Assembly: GCA_963708205.1 (NCBI GenBank)
Contig: OY970196.1
Coordinates: 1,178,001-1,242,000, forward strand
Source of the DNA: CAVYTF01 sp963708205
Lineage (GTDB): Bacteria > Bacteroidota > Bacteroidia > Chitinophagales > Chitinophagaceae
Direction of reading: 5' to 3'
DNA: 64,000 nt
Below are positions 7,518 to 16,646 of the stretch, piece after piece. The translations under genes were made by a program, and so were the position numbers. The notes under the pieces are model-generated. The model saw nothing but the letters and a program-made list of their open reading frames with translations, made no database searches and was not told the origin of the DNA. Positions within the stretch are counted from its first letter, which is position 1; every line of letters begins with the position of its first letter.

Positions 7518-8474
7518 TTATAGATCTGTTGTTTTTAATTCTTTGGGAAATTTCACTTGTGCAGATTCAGATTTTCCATCTCTAATATATTCCACGTTCA
7601 CAACATCACCTTCTTTTGAATCTTTTAAAATATCTTTCAGATCATCAACTGACTTTATATTTCTTCCGTTGATCGAAGTAATAATATCTCCTTCTTTTAA
7701 TCCTGCTTTTGCAGCCGGCGCATCATCATCAATGATATTAGTTATTTTCACACCATTTCCCGCATCAATGTCCTGAACTTCAATGCCCATGCGGGGTTTG
7801 TTATCCCAACCATAAGAAAAGTTTTTGCTAAATCCCTCTGGCATTTTAAAATTATAATCCCTATCAAAAAATATTTTTGGATCATTTTCATTTTTATCAA
7901 GCGTTGCAGTAGCAGTGTTTGCTTTGCCGTTTCTTAAAAATGAAATTGAGACTTTATCTCCTGCGCCGTACTTGCCAATTGCTTTATAAAGGTCATCAGG
8001 ACTTTCTACAGTAACATCTCCAACCTTTGTTATAACATCTTCTTTTTGCAAACCCGCTTTCTCAGCAGGACTGCCTTTTGTTATGTCAGTAACCTTAACG
8101 CCATTCGTAACTTTTTCAGACATCACACCAAGAAATGCTTTGTTGTTATGCATAAAATCACCGCCGAAAGCCATCGCACCACCATGCGGCGGCAACGGAG
8201 CAAAGGGCATTACATTTGTCGTCATATCTCTATTGTCATCATCAGTTATAACCTGAACATTATCATCTTTAAAATCAGAAAGCGGTTTACCATTCACTGT
8301 CACTTTATCGCCATCAACTACGATGGTAAATTTTTCATTCGACGTTCCTTTTTTGTGAATGACAATATTTTCATCTTTCTGATTTTGAGTTGCATCATCA
8401 GATTGTGCATTGGCAGCAAAAACTGTGAAACCCAATAACAGCAAGGCTGCGGAGAGTTTTGAAATCGTATTCAT
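7518..8474 (-). CDS. Exported double-PDZ domain protein
   Basis: A 318-residue protein with a Sec signal peptide (LSAALLLLGFTVFAANAQ, cleavage near 24). A low-complexity D/N-rich segment follows, then PDZ domain 1 (about 113-183, FLGVMSEKVTNGVKV..SPAEKAGLQKEDVI) and PDZ domain 2 (about 227-305, RMGIEVQDIDAGNGVKI..APAAKAGLKEGDII). There is no trypsin-like or S41 protease domain, so unlike DegP/HtrA it is probably a binding or adaptor protein in the periplasm. It is monocistronic with its own terminator at 7467-7486. Its partner is unknown. Confidence 0.85.
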   Translation of the reverse strand: MNTISKLSAALLLLGFTVFAANAQSDDATQNQKDENIVIHKKGTSNEKFTIVVDGDKVTVNGKPLSDFKDDNVQVITDDDNRDMTTNVMPFAPLPPHGGAMAFGGDFMHNNKAFLGVMSEKVTNGVKVTDITKGSPAEKAGLQKEDVITKVGDVTVESPDDLYKAIGKYGAGDKVSISFLRNGKANTATATLDKNENDPKIFFDRDYNFKMPEGFSKNFSYGWDNKPRMGIEVQDIDAGNGVKITNIIDDDAPAAKAGLKEGDIITSINGRNIKSVDDLKDILKDSKEGDVVNVEYIRDGKSESAQVKFPKELKTTDL

Positions 8475-8610
8475 GTTTATAAATTTTAGTTGTACGAAAT
8501 GTTTAGTAGTTCAAATATAGAAAACATTTTGAAATACGAACACTTTCGGAAATGTTAAATAAAAATTATAAAGAAGATTTTTTTGGTGTCGAACATTGCC
8601 GCTCCGGTTT

Positions 8611-8637
8611 AGCATCGTTGCGTCGCACTACGTTCAT
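8611..8637 (-). repeat. Dispersed short repeat, copy 1
   Basis: Contains GCATCGTTGCGTCGCAC then TACGTTCAT, which on the minus strand reads ATGAACGTAGTGCGACGC AACGATGC. It is a member of the same family as 43496-43524, 52169-52197 and 54565-54594, and closest to the last. It lies in the intergenic gap between the PDZ protein and the GNAT gene. Confidence 0.6.
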
Positions 8638-8648
8638 CGGTTGTCTAT

Positions 8649-9170
8649 CTATTTAGCAAAATATTCAACCTTAGTTAATGCAAAAGTTTTCACAGGATCG
8701 TTCTTATAAATTTCATCACACAAAAATTTTATTCCGCATTTCTCGATCACCTTTATTGAAGCAATATTTTCTTTATGTGCTCGTGCAATAATTCTTTCTA
8801 CTTGAAAATTTTCAAAGCCATATTTTATAGTTGCTTTTGCAGCTTCAGTTGCATAACCTTTGTTCCAATATTTTTTCATTAAACGATAACCAAGATCAAC
8901 TTCTTCACTCTCTTTCATATATTTTAAACCACACCAGCCGATAAAACCATTGGTTGTTTTCAAATGCAAAGCCCATCGTCCATAATTATACAAATAATAT
9001 TGCGGAAGAATAATTTCTTTTAATGCACTTTGTGCAGAAGCAAGTGTTGGCGCGGGCTCATGCACATATTTTCTGATCGCTTCGTCTTTATTAAGATCAA
9101 ATAACAGCTGTGCATCATCTTCTGTGAACTCACGAAAAAGCAATCGTTCGGTTTCAAAAATGATCTTCAT
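8649..9170 (-). CDS. GNAT family N-acetyltransferase, RimJ/RimL type
   Basis: At 173 residues it covers one GNAT domain. The start FETERLLFREFTEDDA is the usual RimJ/L-like N terminus. The acetyl-CoA loop is in the YRLMKKYWNKGYATEAAKA segment (about 112-130), and the C-terminal half has VERIIARAHKENIASIKVIEKCGI, the typical beta-alpha pair. It transfers acetyl from acetyl-CoA to an amine, but the acceptor cannot be told. The gene ends up 2 bp from the alaS stop and both are on the minus strand, so it may be co-transcribed downstream of alaS. Confidence 0.87.
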   Translation of the reverse strand: MKIIFETERLLFREFTEDDAQLLFDLNKDEAIRKYVHEPAPTLASAQSALKEIILPQYYLYNYGRWALHLKTTNGFIGWCGLKYMKESEEVDLGYRLMKKYWNKGYATEAAKATIKYGFENFQVERIIARAHKENIASIKVIEKCGIKFLCDEIYKNDPVKTFALTKVEYFAK

Positions 9171-9172
9171 TT

Positions 9173-11890
9173 TTATAACAATGCTTTCACTTTTGCAATC
9201 ACTTCCTGCAAATTACCTGCATCAGTTCCGCCTGCAGTTGCCAATGTTTTTTGTCCGCCACCGCCACCTTTAATTAAAGGAGCAACTGTTTCTTTAATAA
9301 TTTTTGACGCCTCTAAATTTTTTGCAGCAACAACATTTTCTGCTATTGAAACTGCTGTAAATGCCTTGCCATCTATGTTTGTGCAAAGCACCACAACAAA
9401 ATCACGCAAATGATTTTTCAAATCGAAACATAATTTTTTCAAAGCATCTGCATTGCTTACTTCAACAATAGCTCCGATAAAATTTATTTGATTGATGATC
9501 TCATCTTTTGCGAGCAATTCGTTTCTCAACACAACCAATTGTCTTGCTTCAAGATGTTCGATATGTTTTTTAAGAGAAGTATTTTCATCTAATAAATTAA
9601 TGATTGCTTTTTTTAAATCCTTTGGATTTTTTAATGCGTCTCGCAGTGAAATGTTTGTTTGAAATTCTTCATTGATCAATTCTTCCGCAGCTTTTCCTGC
9701 AACAGCTTCAATTCTGCGAACACCAGCAGCGACAGCACTTTCATGCGTTATTTTAAAAAAAACAAGTTCGCCTGTTGCGCCAACATGTGTGCCGCCGCAA
9801 AGCTCAACAGAATAATTTTTATCAATAATTACCACACGAACAATGTCGCCGTATTTTTCACCAAACAAAGCCATTGCACCAAGTTTAAGCGCTTCTTCTT
9901 TCGGCAATTCTTTTATAACAACAGGAATATTTTCTCTTATTTTTTCATTCACAATTTTTTCAACTGCTGCAATTTCTTCACCACTCATTTTTGCAAAATG
10001 TGAGAAATCAAAACGCAGATGTTCTGCATTTACCAAACTTCCTTTTTGCGCAACATGCGTTCCCAAAACCCTGCGCAGCGCGGCATGCAGAAGATGTGTT
10101 GCGCTGTGATGAATTTCTGTTTGCCTTCTTTTTGCAGCATCAACTTTTGCAGTCACTTCATCAAATTCTGTCGGAAGTTTTTCTGTGAAATGAATAATTA
10201 AATTGTTCTCCTTTTTAGTATCAGTAATTATTAATTCTTCATTATTAATTATTAATTCTCCTGTGTCACCAACCTGTCCGCCGCTTTCAGCATAAAAAGG
10301 TGTTGCTTCCAAAACAATTTGATAGGCTTCTTTGCCTTTACTTTTTACTTTGCGGTATTTAGCAATTTTTGTTTTTGTTTCCAGCGAATCATAACCGATA
10401 AATTCTGAAATCGGATTTTCTATCAATGTTATCCAATCTTCTGAATCTATTGCTGTTGCTGCGCGCGAGCGATTTTTTTGATTTTGAAGTGCTTGATTAA
10501 AACCTTCAATATCGACGTTCCAACCTTTTTCTTTTGCCATCAATTCAGTTAAATCAATTGGGAAACCATAAGTATCACTTAAATCAAAAGCGAATTCTCC
10601 AGCAATTATTTTATTTCGAATTTGGCTCCAGTATTTTGTCTTATCATCTATTAATTCATAGGCAATTTTATCTTTTTCATCTTCAGATTTTACGAGGTTT
10701 GATGGAATAGAATATCCTTGTGCGGGAATGATATAATTTTCAAACTTATTTATTCCTTTTGCTAACGTCCTCAAAAAACTTTCTTCTTCTTCCTTCACAA
10801 CTTTTTCTACAAAATCTTTTTGCTTGTTTAATTCAGGAAAAACATTTTCAAATTGTTTTGCAATAAGAGCAACTAACTGAAATAATAATGGCTCTTTATA
10901 ATCGAGATAGGAATAATAATAACGAACTGCTCTTCTCAAAATTCTTCTTATAACATAGCCTGCGCCTGTGTTTGAAGGCAACTGTTCATCTGCAATTGTA
11001 AAACTTATTGCCCGAATATGATCTGCTAAAACACGAAATGCAACAGCCACTTTACTGTCACCACGATCATATTTTTTTTTCGTTATCTTTTCTATCTCTG
11101 CAATCGTTCCTGTAAAAACATCTGTATCATAATTGCTTTGTTTGTTTTGTATGGTTCGCGTCAATCTTTCAAGACCCATGCCAGTATCAACATGCTTTGC
11201 TGGTAAGGGTTCCAGCGTTCCATCTTTCAATCGGTTAAACTCAATGAATACATTGTTCCATATTTCAACCACATCAGGATGCCCTGTATTTACTAAAGTT
11301 TTGCCATCAACTTTTTTTCTTTCTTCATCGCTCCTGTAATCATAATTTATTTCGGTGCATGGGCCGCAGGGACCAGTATCACCCATCTCCCAAAAATTAT
11401 CTTTTTTATTGCCCGGTATTATCCTGTCTTCTGCGATCCATTTTTTCCATTCAATAATTGCTTCTTCATCACGCGGCAAACCTTCTTTTTCATCACCTTC
11501 AAAAATGGTAACGTATAATTTATCTTTATCGATCTTATAAATTTCAGTCAATAATTCCCAACTCCATGCGATCGCTTCTTTTTTAAAATAGTCTCCAAAG
11601 CTCCAGTTGCCAAGCATTTCAAACATTGTGTGATGGTATGAATCAACACCAACTTCTTCGAGGTCGTTGTGCTTGCCACTGACACGCAAACATTTTTGTG
11701 TATCCGCAACACGTGAAAATTCAGGTTTCTTATTTCCCAAAAAATAATCTTTGAACTGGTTCATGCCTGCATTGGTGAATAATAATGTCGGATCATTTTT
11801 TACAACGATCGGCGCAGAAGGAACAATGTGATGTTGCTTTGATTTAAAGAAATCTAAAAACTGTTGCCGTATCTCAGAACTCGTCATCAT
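9173..11890 (-). CDS. alaS: Alanyl-tRNA synthetase
   Basis: Charges tRNA-Ala. I place the start at the ATG at 11890 (or the adjacent ATG at 11887, MTSSEIRQQFLDFF). The longer frame from 11959 adds 23 hydrophobic residues not found in the family. In order: the class II aminoacylation core with the PSAPIVVKNDPTLLFTNAGM motif, the tRNA recognition domain, the editing domain with HHSATHLLH (about residue 600) and CGGTHV (about 700), and the C-terminal DHHA1 domain with GGGGGQKTLATAGG. The length is normal (about 905). The segment ELIINNEELII in the editing region is encoded by a low-complexity AT repeat that elsewhere in Bacteroidota occurs between genes, but its length fits the family. The gene is divergent from the M23 peptidase gene. 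Confidence 0.97.
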   Translation of the reverse strand: MMTSSEIRQQFLDFFKSKQHHIVPSAPIVVKNDPTLLFTNAGMNQFKDYFLGNKKPEFSRVADTQKCLRVSGKHNDLEEVGVDSYHHTMFEMLGNWSFGDYFKKEAIAWSWELLTEIYKIDKDKLYVTIFEGDEKEGLPRDEEAIIEWKKWIAEDRIIPGNKKDNFWEMGDTGPCGPCTEINYDYRSDEERKKVDGKTLVNTGHPDVVEIWNNVFIEFNRLKDGTLEPLPAKHVDTGMGLERLTRTIQNKQSNYDTDVFTGTIAEIEKITKKKYDRGDSKVAVAFRVLADHIRAISFTIADEQLPSNTGAGYVIRRILRRAVRYYYSYLDYKEPLLFQLVALIAKQFENVFPELNKQKDFVEKVVKEEEESFLRTLAKGINKFENYIIPAQGYSIPSNLVKSEDEKDKIAYELIDDKTKYWSQIRNKIIAGEFAFDLSDTYGFPIDLTELMAKEKGWNVDIEGFNQALQNQKNRSRAATAIDSEDWITLIENPISEFIGYDSLETKTKIAKYRKVKSKGKEAYQIVLEATPFYAESGGQVGDTGELIINNEELIITDTKKENNLIIHFTEKLPTEFDEVTAKVDAAKRRQTEIHHSATHLLHAALRRVLGTHVAQKGSLVNAEHLRFDFSHFAKMSGEEIAAVEKIVNEKIRENIPVVIKELPKEEALKLGAMALFGEKYGDIVRVVIIDKNYSVELCGGTHVGATGELVFFKITHESAVAAGVRRIEAVAGKAAEELINEEFQTNISLRDALKNPKDLKKAIINLLDENTSLKKHIEHLEARQLVVLRNELLAKDEIINQINFIGAIVEVSNADALKKLCFDLKNHLRDFVVVLCTNIDGKAFTAVSIAENVVAAKNLEASKIIKETVAPLIKGGGGGQKTLATAGGTDAGNLQEVIAKVKALL

Positions 11891-12020
11891 GTCTTGTGAA
11901 ATAATTTTAAAGAAGCCAAAAGTAAAAGTAAAAAGTAAAAACCGCTGCAAGAATATCATTCATTAATTGTAACAGTTAGTTTGATTTTGAATTTTTACTT
12001 TTGATTTCTGAATTGCCGCC

Positions 12021-12989
12021 TTGAAAAAAATAAAATACTATTACAACACGCATACGCTTCGCTACGAAAAGTTAGAAACGCCGCTTCGCGTGAAACTGTT
12101 GCGTGTATTTGGTTTCATGGCTGCAGCTTTTGTAACGGCTGCAATTATTGTTGCTGTTGCATTTCAATATATTGATTCTCCTAAAGAAAAAATATTGAAA
12201 CAGGAGAATGCAGACATGCATGATGATTATGTTGTTTTGCAACAGCAATTGCAGCAATTACAGCAGCAAATGAATGAACTCGAAACGCGCGATAACAATG
12301 TGTACCGAGCAATTTTTGAATCATCTCCCATTCCTGACAGCATTCGTTTGCAGCAAATAGCAAAAACAAAAGAAGTGAAATTGGTTGAAAGCATGAGCCA
12401 GGATGAATTGGTAAAAAGCATAACGGCACAATTAAATTCACTTACTCTGCGTGCTGCATACCAGGAAAAATCTTACAATGATATTGATGAGATGGTTAAG
12501 AACAAAGAAAAATTATTGGCTGCCATTCCTGCGATACAGCCCGTGAGCAAAGATCTTTCGCACATGGCTTCGGGGTTTGGTTACAGAATTGATCCTGTGT
12601 ATAAAGTCCCGAAATTTCACGCGGGGCTTGATTTTGCAGCGCCCATAGGAACACCGATTTATGCAACTGCAAATGGCACTGTAACGGATGCAGGCTTTAA
12701 TGCAGGCGGGTATGGCAATCGTGTTATCATCAATAATGGCTATGGATATGAAACATGGTTTGGGCACATGTATAAAATAAAAGTGCATGTTGGTGAAATA
12801 GTAAAGCGCGGCGAAGTGATCGGTTGGGTTGGAAGCACAGGAAAAAGTACAGGACCGCATTGCCATTATGAAGTGCATAAAAACGGCGTGCCGGTAGATC
12901 CGATTTATTATTTTTACAATGACCTTTCGCCTGCTCAATATGATCGTTTATTAAAACTTGCTGCTGCTGCAAACCAAAGCCTGGATTAA
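12021..12989 (+). CDS. M23 family metallopeptidase with membrane anchor
   Basis: A 322-residue probable peptidoglycan endopeptidase. The start is TTG: an in-frame stop lies just upstream, no ATG is available, and MKKIKYYYN..LRYEKL is the usual N terminus in Bacteroidota homologues. There is one transmembrane helix at about 29-49, a Gln-rich coiled coil at about 60-90, and an LytM/M23 domain at about 175-310. Zinc ligands are the His and Asp of FHAGLDFA (near 200-204) and the HCHYEVH motif near 279-283. The protein is probably anchored in the inner membrane with the enzyme in the periplasm. It is transcribed divergently from alaS. Confidence 0.92.
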   Translation: MKKIKYYYNTHTLRYEKLETPLRVKLLRVFGFMAAAFVTAAIIVAVAFQYIDSPKEKILKQENADMHDDYVVLQQQLQQLQQQMNELETRDNNVYRAIFESSPIPDSIRLQQIAKTKEVKLVESMSQDELVKSITAQLNSLTLRAAYQEKSYNDIDEMVKNKEKLLAAIPAIQPVSKDLSHMASGFGYRIDPVYKVPKFHAGLDFAAPIGTPIYATANGTVTDAGFNAGGYGNRVIINNGYGYETWFGHMYKIKVHVGEIVKRGEVIGWVGSTGKSTGPHCHYEVHKNGVPVDPIYYFYNDLSPAQYDRLLKLAAAANQSLD

Positions 12990-13453
12990 GAGGATTGGAG
13001 AAAAATTTTATTTCTTTAGAACGATTATTATTTGAATGCCTCGGGATGTTTTACAGCTTAATAACTGCAGGTAGAAAAGAAGTTTGAGAAAACGTATTTT
13101 TCACTATCGAACAAACAATATCCATAAATCCTTATAAACATTTTTATTACCTTAACTATTTAAAATTTTTAAACCATGACCAACAATACTACAATCAATT
13201 AGACAGGTCATTTGATTTCAGTAAATGAAGATAGTAGAAGATACTAAAAAAGTCTATTTTGTGAATGCTGCTAAATAATTATGCGCACAGGCAGAATTAT
13301 GAAGTTGAAGCATTTAATTACCACAATGCAAATGTGTATTGCAGGAATTTTGTTAGAACTGGTTTTTGTGCCGTTCTCACAGCGAACAGGTCAAACTACT
13401 GCCGATATTTGCACTTCGGCTGAGAGCCCCAAATAAAAATCACCACATAGTTT
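12990..13453. other. Long gap before the molybdenum operon
   Basis: 464 bp with no confident gene. It has a string of short in-frame pieces (13176, 13226, 13281) that may be the remains of one or more decayed genes. The operon promoter should lie here. I see no recognisable molybdenum-cofactor riboswitch; the CTGAGAG word near 13421 is not supported by the rest of a TPP element. Confidence 0.4.
13281..13436 (+). CDS. Small ORF with hydrophobic segment, possibly a decayed fragment
   Basis: 51 codons from ATG to TAA, ending 17 bp before modC. The product has a basic start (MKLKHLITT from an inner Met), a hydrophobic stretch (CIAGILLELVFVPF) and then FSQ, so it looks like a signal peptide followed by a short tail. 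It could be the remnant of a secreted protein gene that once headed this operon, or a chance ORF. No family was recognised. Confidence 0.2.
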   Translation: MRTGRIMKLKHLITTMQMCIAGILLELVFVPFSQRTGQTTADICTSAESPK

Positions 13454-14317
13454 ATGATTCATTTCGCTTTACAAAAAAAATTACACACGGCAGATGGTGA
13501 AATGCAATTGCAGGTTGACGCAGGTTTTGAAAGCGGTGAATTTATAAGTTTGTATGGTTCGTCCGGCGCTGGCAAAACAAGTGTGCTGCGCATGTTGGGC
13601 GGTTTAATGAAACCAGGTGACGGGAAAATTATAATGAATGATGTTGTTTGGTTTGATGCAAAAAGGAAAATAAATATCGCGGCGCAAAAAAGAAAAATCG
13701 GTTTTGTTTTCCAGGATTATGCGTTGTTTCCAAACATGAACGTGTACGAAAATATTGCGTTTGCTTTAAACAAAAATGAATCTAAAAATATTGTTGATGA
13801 ATTGCTTGAACTGACTGGTTTAAGTGCATTATCACAAAGAAAAATTGAAACACTTTCAGGCGGACAAAAACAACGTGTTGCATTAGCAAGAGCGATTGCA
13901 AAAAAGCCATTGTTGTTATTGTTGGATGAACCATTATCGGCAATTGATAACACAATGCGAACTCAATTGCAAACAACGTTGCTCGAGGTGCATAAACGGT
14001 TTGCGTTAACGACGATTTTAGTCAGTCATGATATGGATGAGATAATAAAACTAAGTGATAAAATTATTCATTTGGAGCATGGGAAAATTGAGCAAAACAC
14101 TAAGCCTGCTACTTTTTTTATGAATAGTTTTGATACATCAACATTAACAGGAAATATTGTATCAGTTGAAGAAAATGGAACGCAAACTTTTACGATTGTG
14201 TTGCTGAATAATCGCATGATGAAAATTAATTCAACAGAACATGATGTTAATTTTAATGTTGGCGAGAAAGTTGAGATTGTTTATAAAAATGCTATGCCTG
14301 TAATTCGTAAATTGTGA
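13454..14317 (+). CDS. modC: Molybdate-type ABC transporter ATP-binding protein
   Basis: A 287-residue ABC ATPase. Walker A is GSSGAGKTS (35-43), the Q-loop is in FVFQDYALFPNM, the signature is LSGGQKQ (134-140), Walker B is LLLLLDEP (153-160) and the H-loop is LVSHD. A C-terminal extension from about 215 (TGNIVSVEENG..KVEIVYKNA) looks like the TOBE/MOP-type domain of ModC. Location at the head of a molybdenum-cofactor operon supports molybdate, though sulfate or another oxyanion is possible. No permease (ModB) or binding protein (ModA) gene is next to it, which is odd for an importer. The gap to moaA is 3 bp, so they are co-transcribed. Confidence 0.85.
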   Translation: MIHFALQKKLHTADGEMQLQVDAGFESGEFISLYGSSGAGKTSVLRMLGGLMKPGDGKIIMNDVVWFDAKRKINIAAQKRKIGFVFQDYALFPNMNVYENIAFALNKNESKNIVDELLELTGLSALSQRKIETLSGGQKQRVALARAIAKKPLLLLLDEPLSAIDNTMRTQLQTTLLEVHKRFALTTILVSHDMDEIIKLSDKIIHLEHGKIEQNTKPATFFMNSFDTSTLTGNIVSVEENGTQTFTIVLLNNRMMKINSTEHDVNFNVGEKVEIVYKNAMPVIRKL

Positions 14318-14320
14318 TAG

Positions 14321-15301
14321 ATGATTAAAGACAAGTTTGATAGAGAACATAATTATTTGCGCATATCGCTCACCGATAATTGCAACCTGCGTTGCTTTTA
14401 TTGTATGCCTGAGGAAGAATATGATTTTACGCCGGCATCGCGTTTAATGCAATCACATGAAATTGAAACGTTGGCAAAAATTTTTGTTGATGAAGGTGTA
14501 ACTAAAATTCGATTAACTGGTGGTGAACCGTTGGTGCGTAAAGATGCTGCAAAGATTATTTTAAGTCTTTCAAAGTTGCCTGTTCAGCTCATGCTAACAA
14601 CAAACGCTACACGTTTGCATGATTTTATTGATGTGCTGAAAGAAGCTAGTATTAAATCAATCAACGTTAGTCTTGATACATTACAACCGGAAAAATTTTT
14701 ACTGGTAACAAGAAGAGATTTGTTTCATCTTGTGAGAAGTAACATTGAATTGTTGCTGCATCACGGGTTCAATGTAAAAATAAATATGGTGGTGATGAAG
14801 GGTTTTAATGATGATGAGATAAATGATTTTATTGCGTGGACGATGCATAATCCTGTTGAAGTTCGCTTTATAGAATTTATGCCGTTTAGCGGTAATAAAT
14901 GGACGAGCAATAAAGTGGTTGAACTGCATGAAATCTTATCAACCATAAATCAGCAATATTCTTTTTTGCCTTTGCAAAATGATAAGCATGATACTGCCAA
15001 GCATTATATGGTTCCGGGTCATGCTGGTTCGTTTGCTGTTATCAGTACGATGAGTTCTCCGTTTTGCAGCGGTTGTAATCGCATGCGTTTAACAGCAGAT
15101 GGTAAGATGAAAAATTGTTTGTTCTCGAACAGTGAAACGGATTTATTAAGTGCATTGAGAGCTGGTAAAGATGTTACAAAACTCATTCATGAAAATATTA
15201 TGATGAAGGCAAAAGAATTGGGTGGTCAGTTTATTGCCGATGTTGATTCAATTGATGCAAATACTATTGCAAACAGGAGTATGATTACAATTGGCGGATA
15301 A
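14321..15301 (+). CDS. moaA: GTP 3',8-cyclase MoaA
   Basis: A 326-residue radical SAM enzyme making the first intermediate of molybdopterin from GTP. The N-terminal cluster ligands are C21, C25 and C28 (CNLRCFYC). The SAM-binding LTGGEPLVR motif follows near 66-74. The second 4Fe-4S cluster is bound by C249, C252 and C266 (FCSGCNRMRL..KNC). The protein ends in GG, as MoaA does. It is cytosolic and oxygen-sensitive. It is second in the molybdenum operon, directly after modC. Confidence 0.96.
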   Translation: MIKDKFDREHNYLRISLTDNCNLRCFYCMPEEEYDFTPASRLMQSHEIETLAKIFVDEGVTKIRLTGGEPLVRKDAAKIILSLSKLPVQLMLTTNATRLHDFIDVLKEASIKSINVSLDTLQPEKFLLVTRRDLFHLVRSNIELLLHHGFNVKINMVVMKGFNDDEINDFIAWTMHNPVEVRFIEFMPFSGNKWTSNKVVELHEILSTINQQYSFLPLQNDKHDTAKHYMVPGHAGSFAVISTMSSPFCSGCNRMRLTADGKMKNCLFSNSETDLLSALRAGKDVTKLIHENIMMKAKELGGQFIADVDSIDANTIANRSMITIGG

Positions 15302-15302
15302 A

Positions 15303-15322
15303 CCCCTGTCCCCTAAAGGGGC
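15303..15322 (-). repeat. CCCCT..AGGGG short repeat, copy 1
   Basis: CCCCTGTCCCCTAAAGGGGC directly follows the moaA stop. Its reverse complement closely matches the copy at 15425-15444. This is the kind of CCCCTTTAGGGG dispersed repeat common between genes in Bacteroidota. Confidence 0.7.
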
Positions 15323-15390
15323 AAAAAAGTAAAAACAAACAAGAGATTTTTCTTATCGACGAAATGACGTTCTAAAAGATTTTCTTATTA

Positions 15391-16620
15391 ATGAGTTTGA
15401 TTCAATTAAATAGTTTTTATTACTCCCCTTCAGGGGATGGGGGCGGCTTGATTTCAGTTGACGAAGCAAAACAAATAATTAAAGATAATGTTGAAGTGCT
15501 GCCTTCAATAAAGATGGCTCTTGCAGAAGCGGCGGGTTATGTGTTGGCGGAAGATGTGTTTTCTAAAATTGATTTTCCGCCGTTCAATCAAAGCAATGTT
15601 GATGGTTATGCAATAGCATTTAAAGATGCAAATGAAAAATTGAAAATAAACGGTGAATCAGCTGCAGGCAATAGTGAAAATATTTCATTACAACCCAAAC
15701 ATGCCATGCGCATTTTTACCGGCGCACCTGTTCCCGCAAATGCTGATACAGTTGTAATGCAGGAAAAGGTTTTCGTTGAAAATAATTTGCTGCAAATCGA
15801 AGATGATAAGTTACAACAAGGAATAAATTTTCGTGCGAAAGGAAAAGATATACAACATGGAGAACTCGCTTTGCACAAAGACGAATTTTTAACTGCCGGA
15901 TCAATTGGTTTTTTAACGGCGCTCGGTTTAACTCAAGTAAGAGTTTATAAAAAACCTTCCATCAGTATTATTATTACGGGTAATGAATTGCAGCAGCCTG
16001 GTAAAAAGTTAGAATATGGACAAGTGTATGAAGCGAATTCATACATTTTGAAATCTGCGTTACAGCAATTGCATTTTAATGATGTTGCAGTGTTGCAAGC
16101 CGATGATAATTTAAAAAGACTCACATCAATATTAAATGATGCATTGAACAACAGCGATATTGTTTTATTGTGCGGCGGCATTAGTGTTGGTGATTATGAT
16201 TTTGTTTTGCAGGCTGCAATTAATTGTGGTGTTCAGCAATTGTTTCATAAAGTAAAGCAGCGACCTGGTAAGCCTTTATATTTTGGGAAAAAAGATAATA
16301 AACTTGTGTTTGGTTTGCCTGGCAATCCATCTTCTGTGTTGACTTGCTTTTATGAATATATTGCTGAAGCATTAGCCATCATGACGAAAAAAAATAGTTT
16401 TATTAAAGTGCAGCAAGCAGCATTAGATAGTGATTATAAAAAAGTTGCAGGACTTACATTTTTTTTGAAAGGAATTTTGGAAGATGATAAAGTGATTGCA
16501 TTGGATGCCCAGGAAAGTTATCGTTTGAGTTCTTATGCAAAAGCAAATTGTTTGATACGATTGGATGAAGATAGAATGGAATATGAACAAGGTGAAGTGG
16601 TTGAAGTGCATGTGTTTTAA
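15391..16620 (+). CDS. moeA: Molybdopterin molybdotransferase MoeA
   Basis: Inserts molybdate into adenylylated molybdopterin. The family core starts at ISVDEAKQII (about residue 21) and includes PPFNQSNVDGYAI, FTGAPVPANADTVVMQE, the MoCF-binding region GGISVGDYDF and KPLYFGK..VFGLPGNPSS. The first 20 residues from the ATG at 15391 include SPSGDGGG, encoded by a dispersed CCCCTTCAGGGG repeat; the family normally begins close to ISVDEA. A TTG at 15448 would remove this extension, so the true start is uncertain. Total length with the ATG is 409, close to the family. The gene sits between moaA and moaD on the same strand. Confidence 0.94.
   Translation: MSLIQLNSFYYSPSGDGGGLISVDEAKQIIKDNVEVLPSIKMALAEAAGYVLAEDVFSKIDFPPFNQSNVDGYAIAFKDANEKLKINGESAAGNSENISLQPKHAMRIFTGAPVPANADTVVMQEKVFVENNLLQIEDDKLQQGINFRAKGKDIQHGELALHKDEFLTAGSIGFLTALGLTQVRVYKKPSISIIITGNELQQPGKKLEYGQVYEANSYILKSALQQLHFNDVAVLQADDNLKRLTSILNDALNNSDIVLLCGGISVGDYDFVLQAAINCGVQQLFHKVKQRPGKPLYFGKKDNKLVFGLPGNPSSVLTCFYEYIAEALAIMTKKNSFIKVQQAALDSDYKKVAGLTFFLKGILEDDKVIALDAQESYRLSSYAKANCLIRLDEDRMEYEQGEVVEVHVF
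15425..15444 (+). repeat. CCCCT..AGGGG short repeat, copy 2, inside the moeA frame
   Basis: CCCCTTCAGGGGATGGGGGC, inverted with respect to the copy at 15303-15322. It encodes part of the probably spurious N-terminal extension of MoeA. Confidence 0.7.
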
Positions 16621-16646
16621 TTAAAAATTAATAATTAAAGTTTATA

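Noticed and set aside
9659..10003. Plus-strand ORFs within alaS
   Set aside because: Shadow frames opposite a strongly conserved gene, with F/N/K-biased composition and no motif.
11891..11959. N-terminal extension of AlaRS as a signal peptide
   Set aside because: The hydrophobic 23 residues come from upstream DNA; alanyl-tRNA synthetase is cytosolic and its family start is at MTSSEIRQQ.
13400..13440. Riboswitch (TPP-like word CTGAGAG) before the molybdenum operon
   Set aside because: Only one short word matches; the other conserved TPP segments and the Moco RNA motif are absent.
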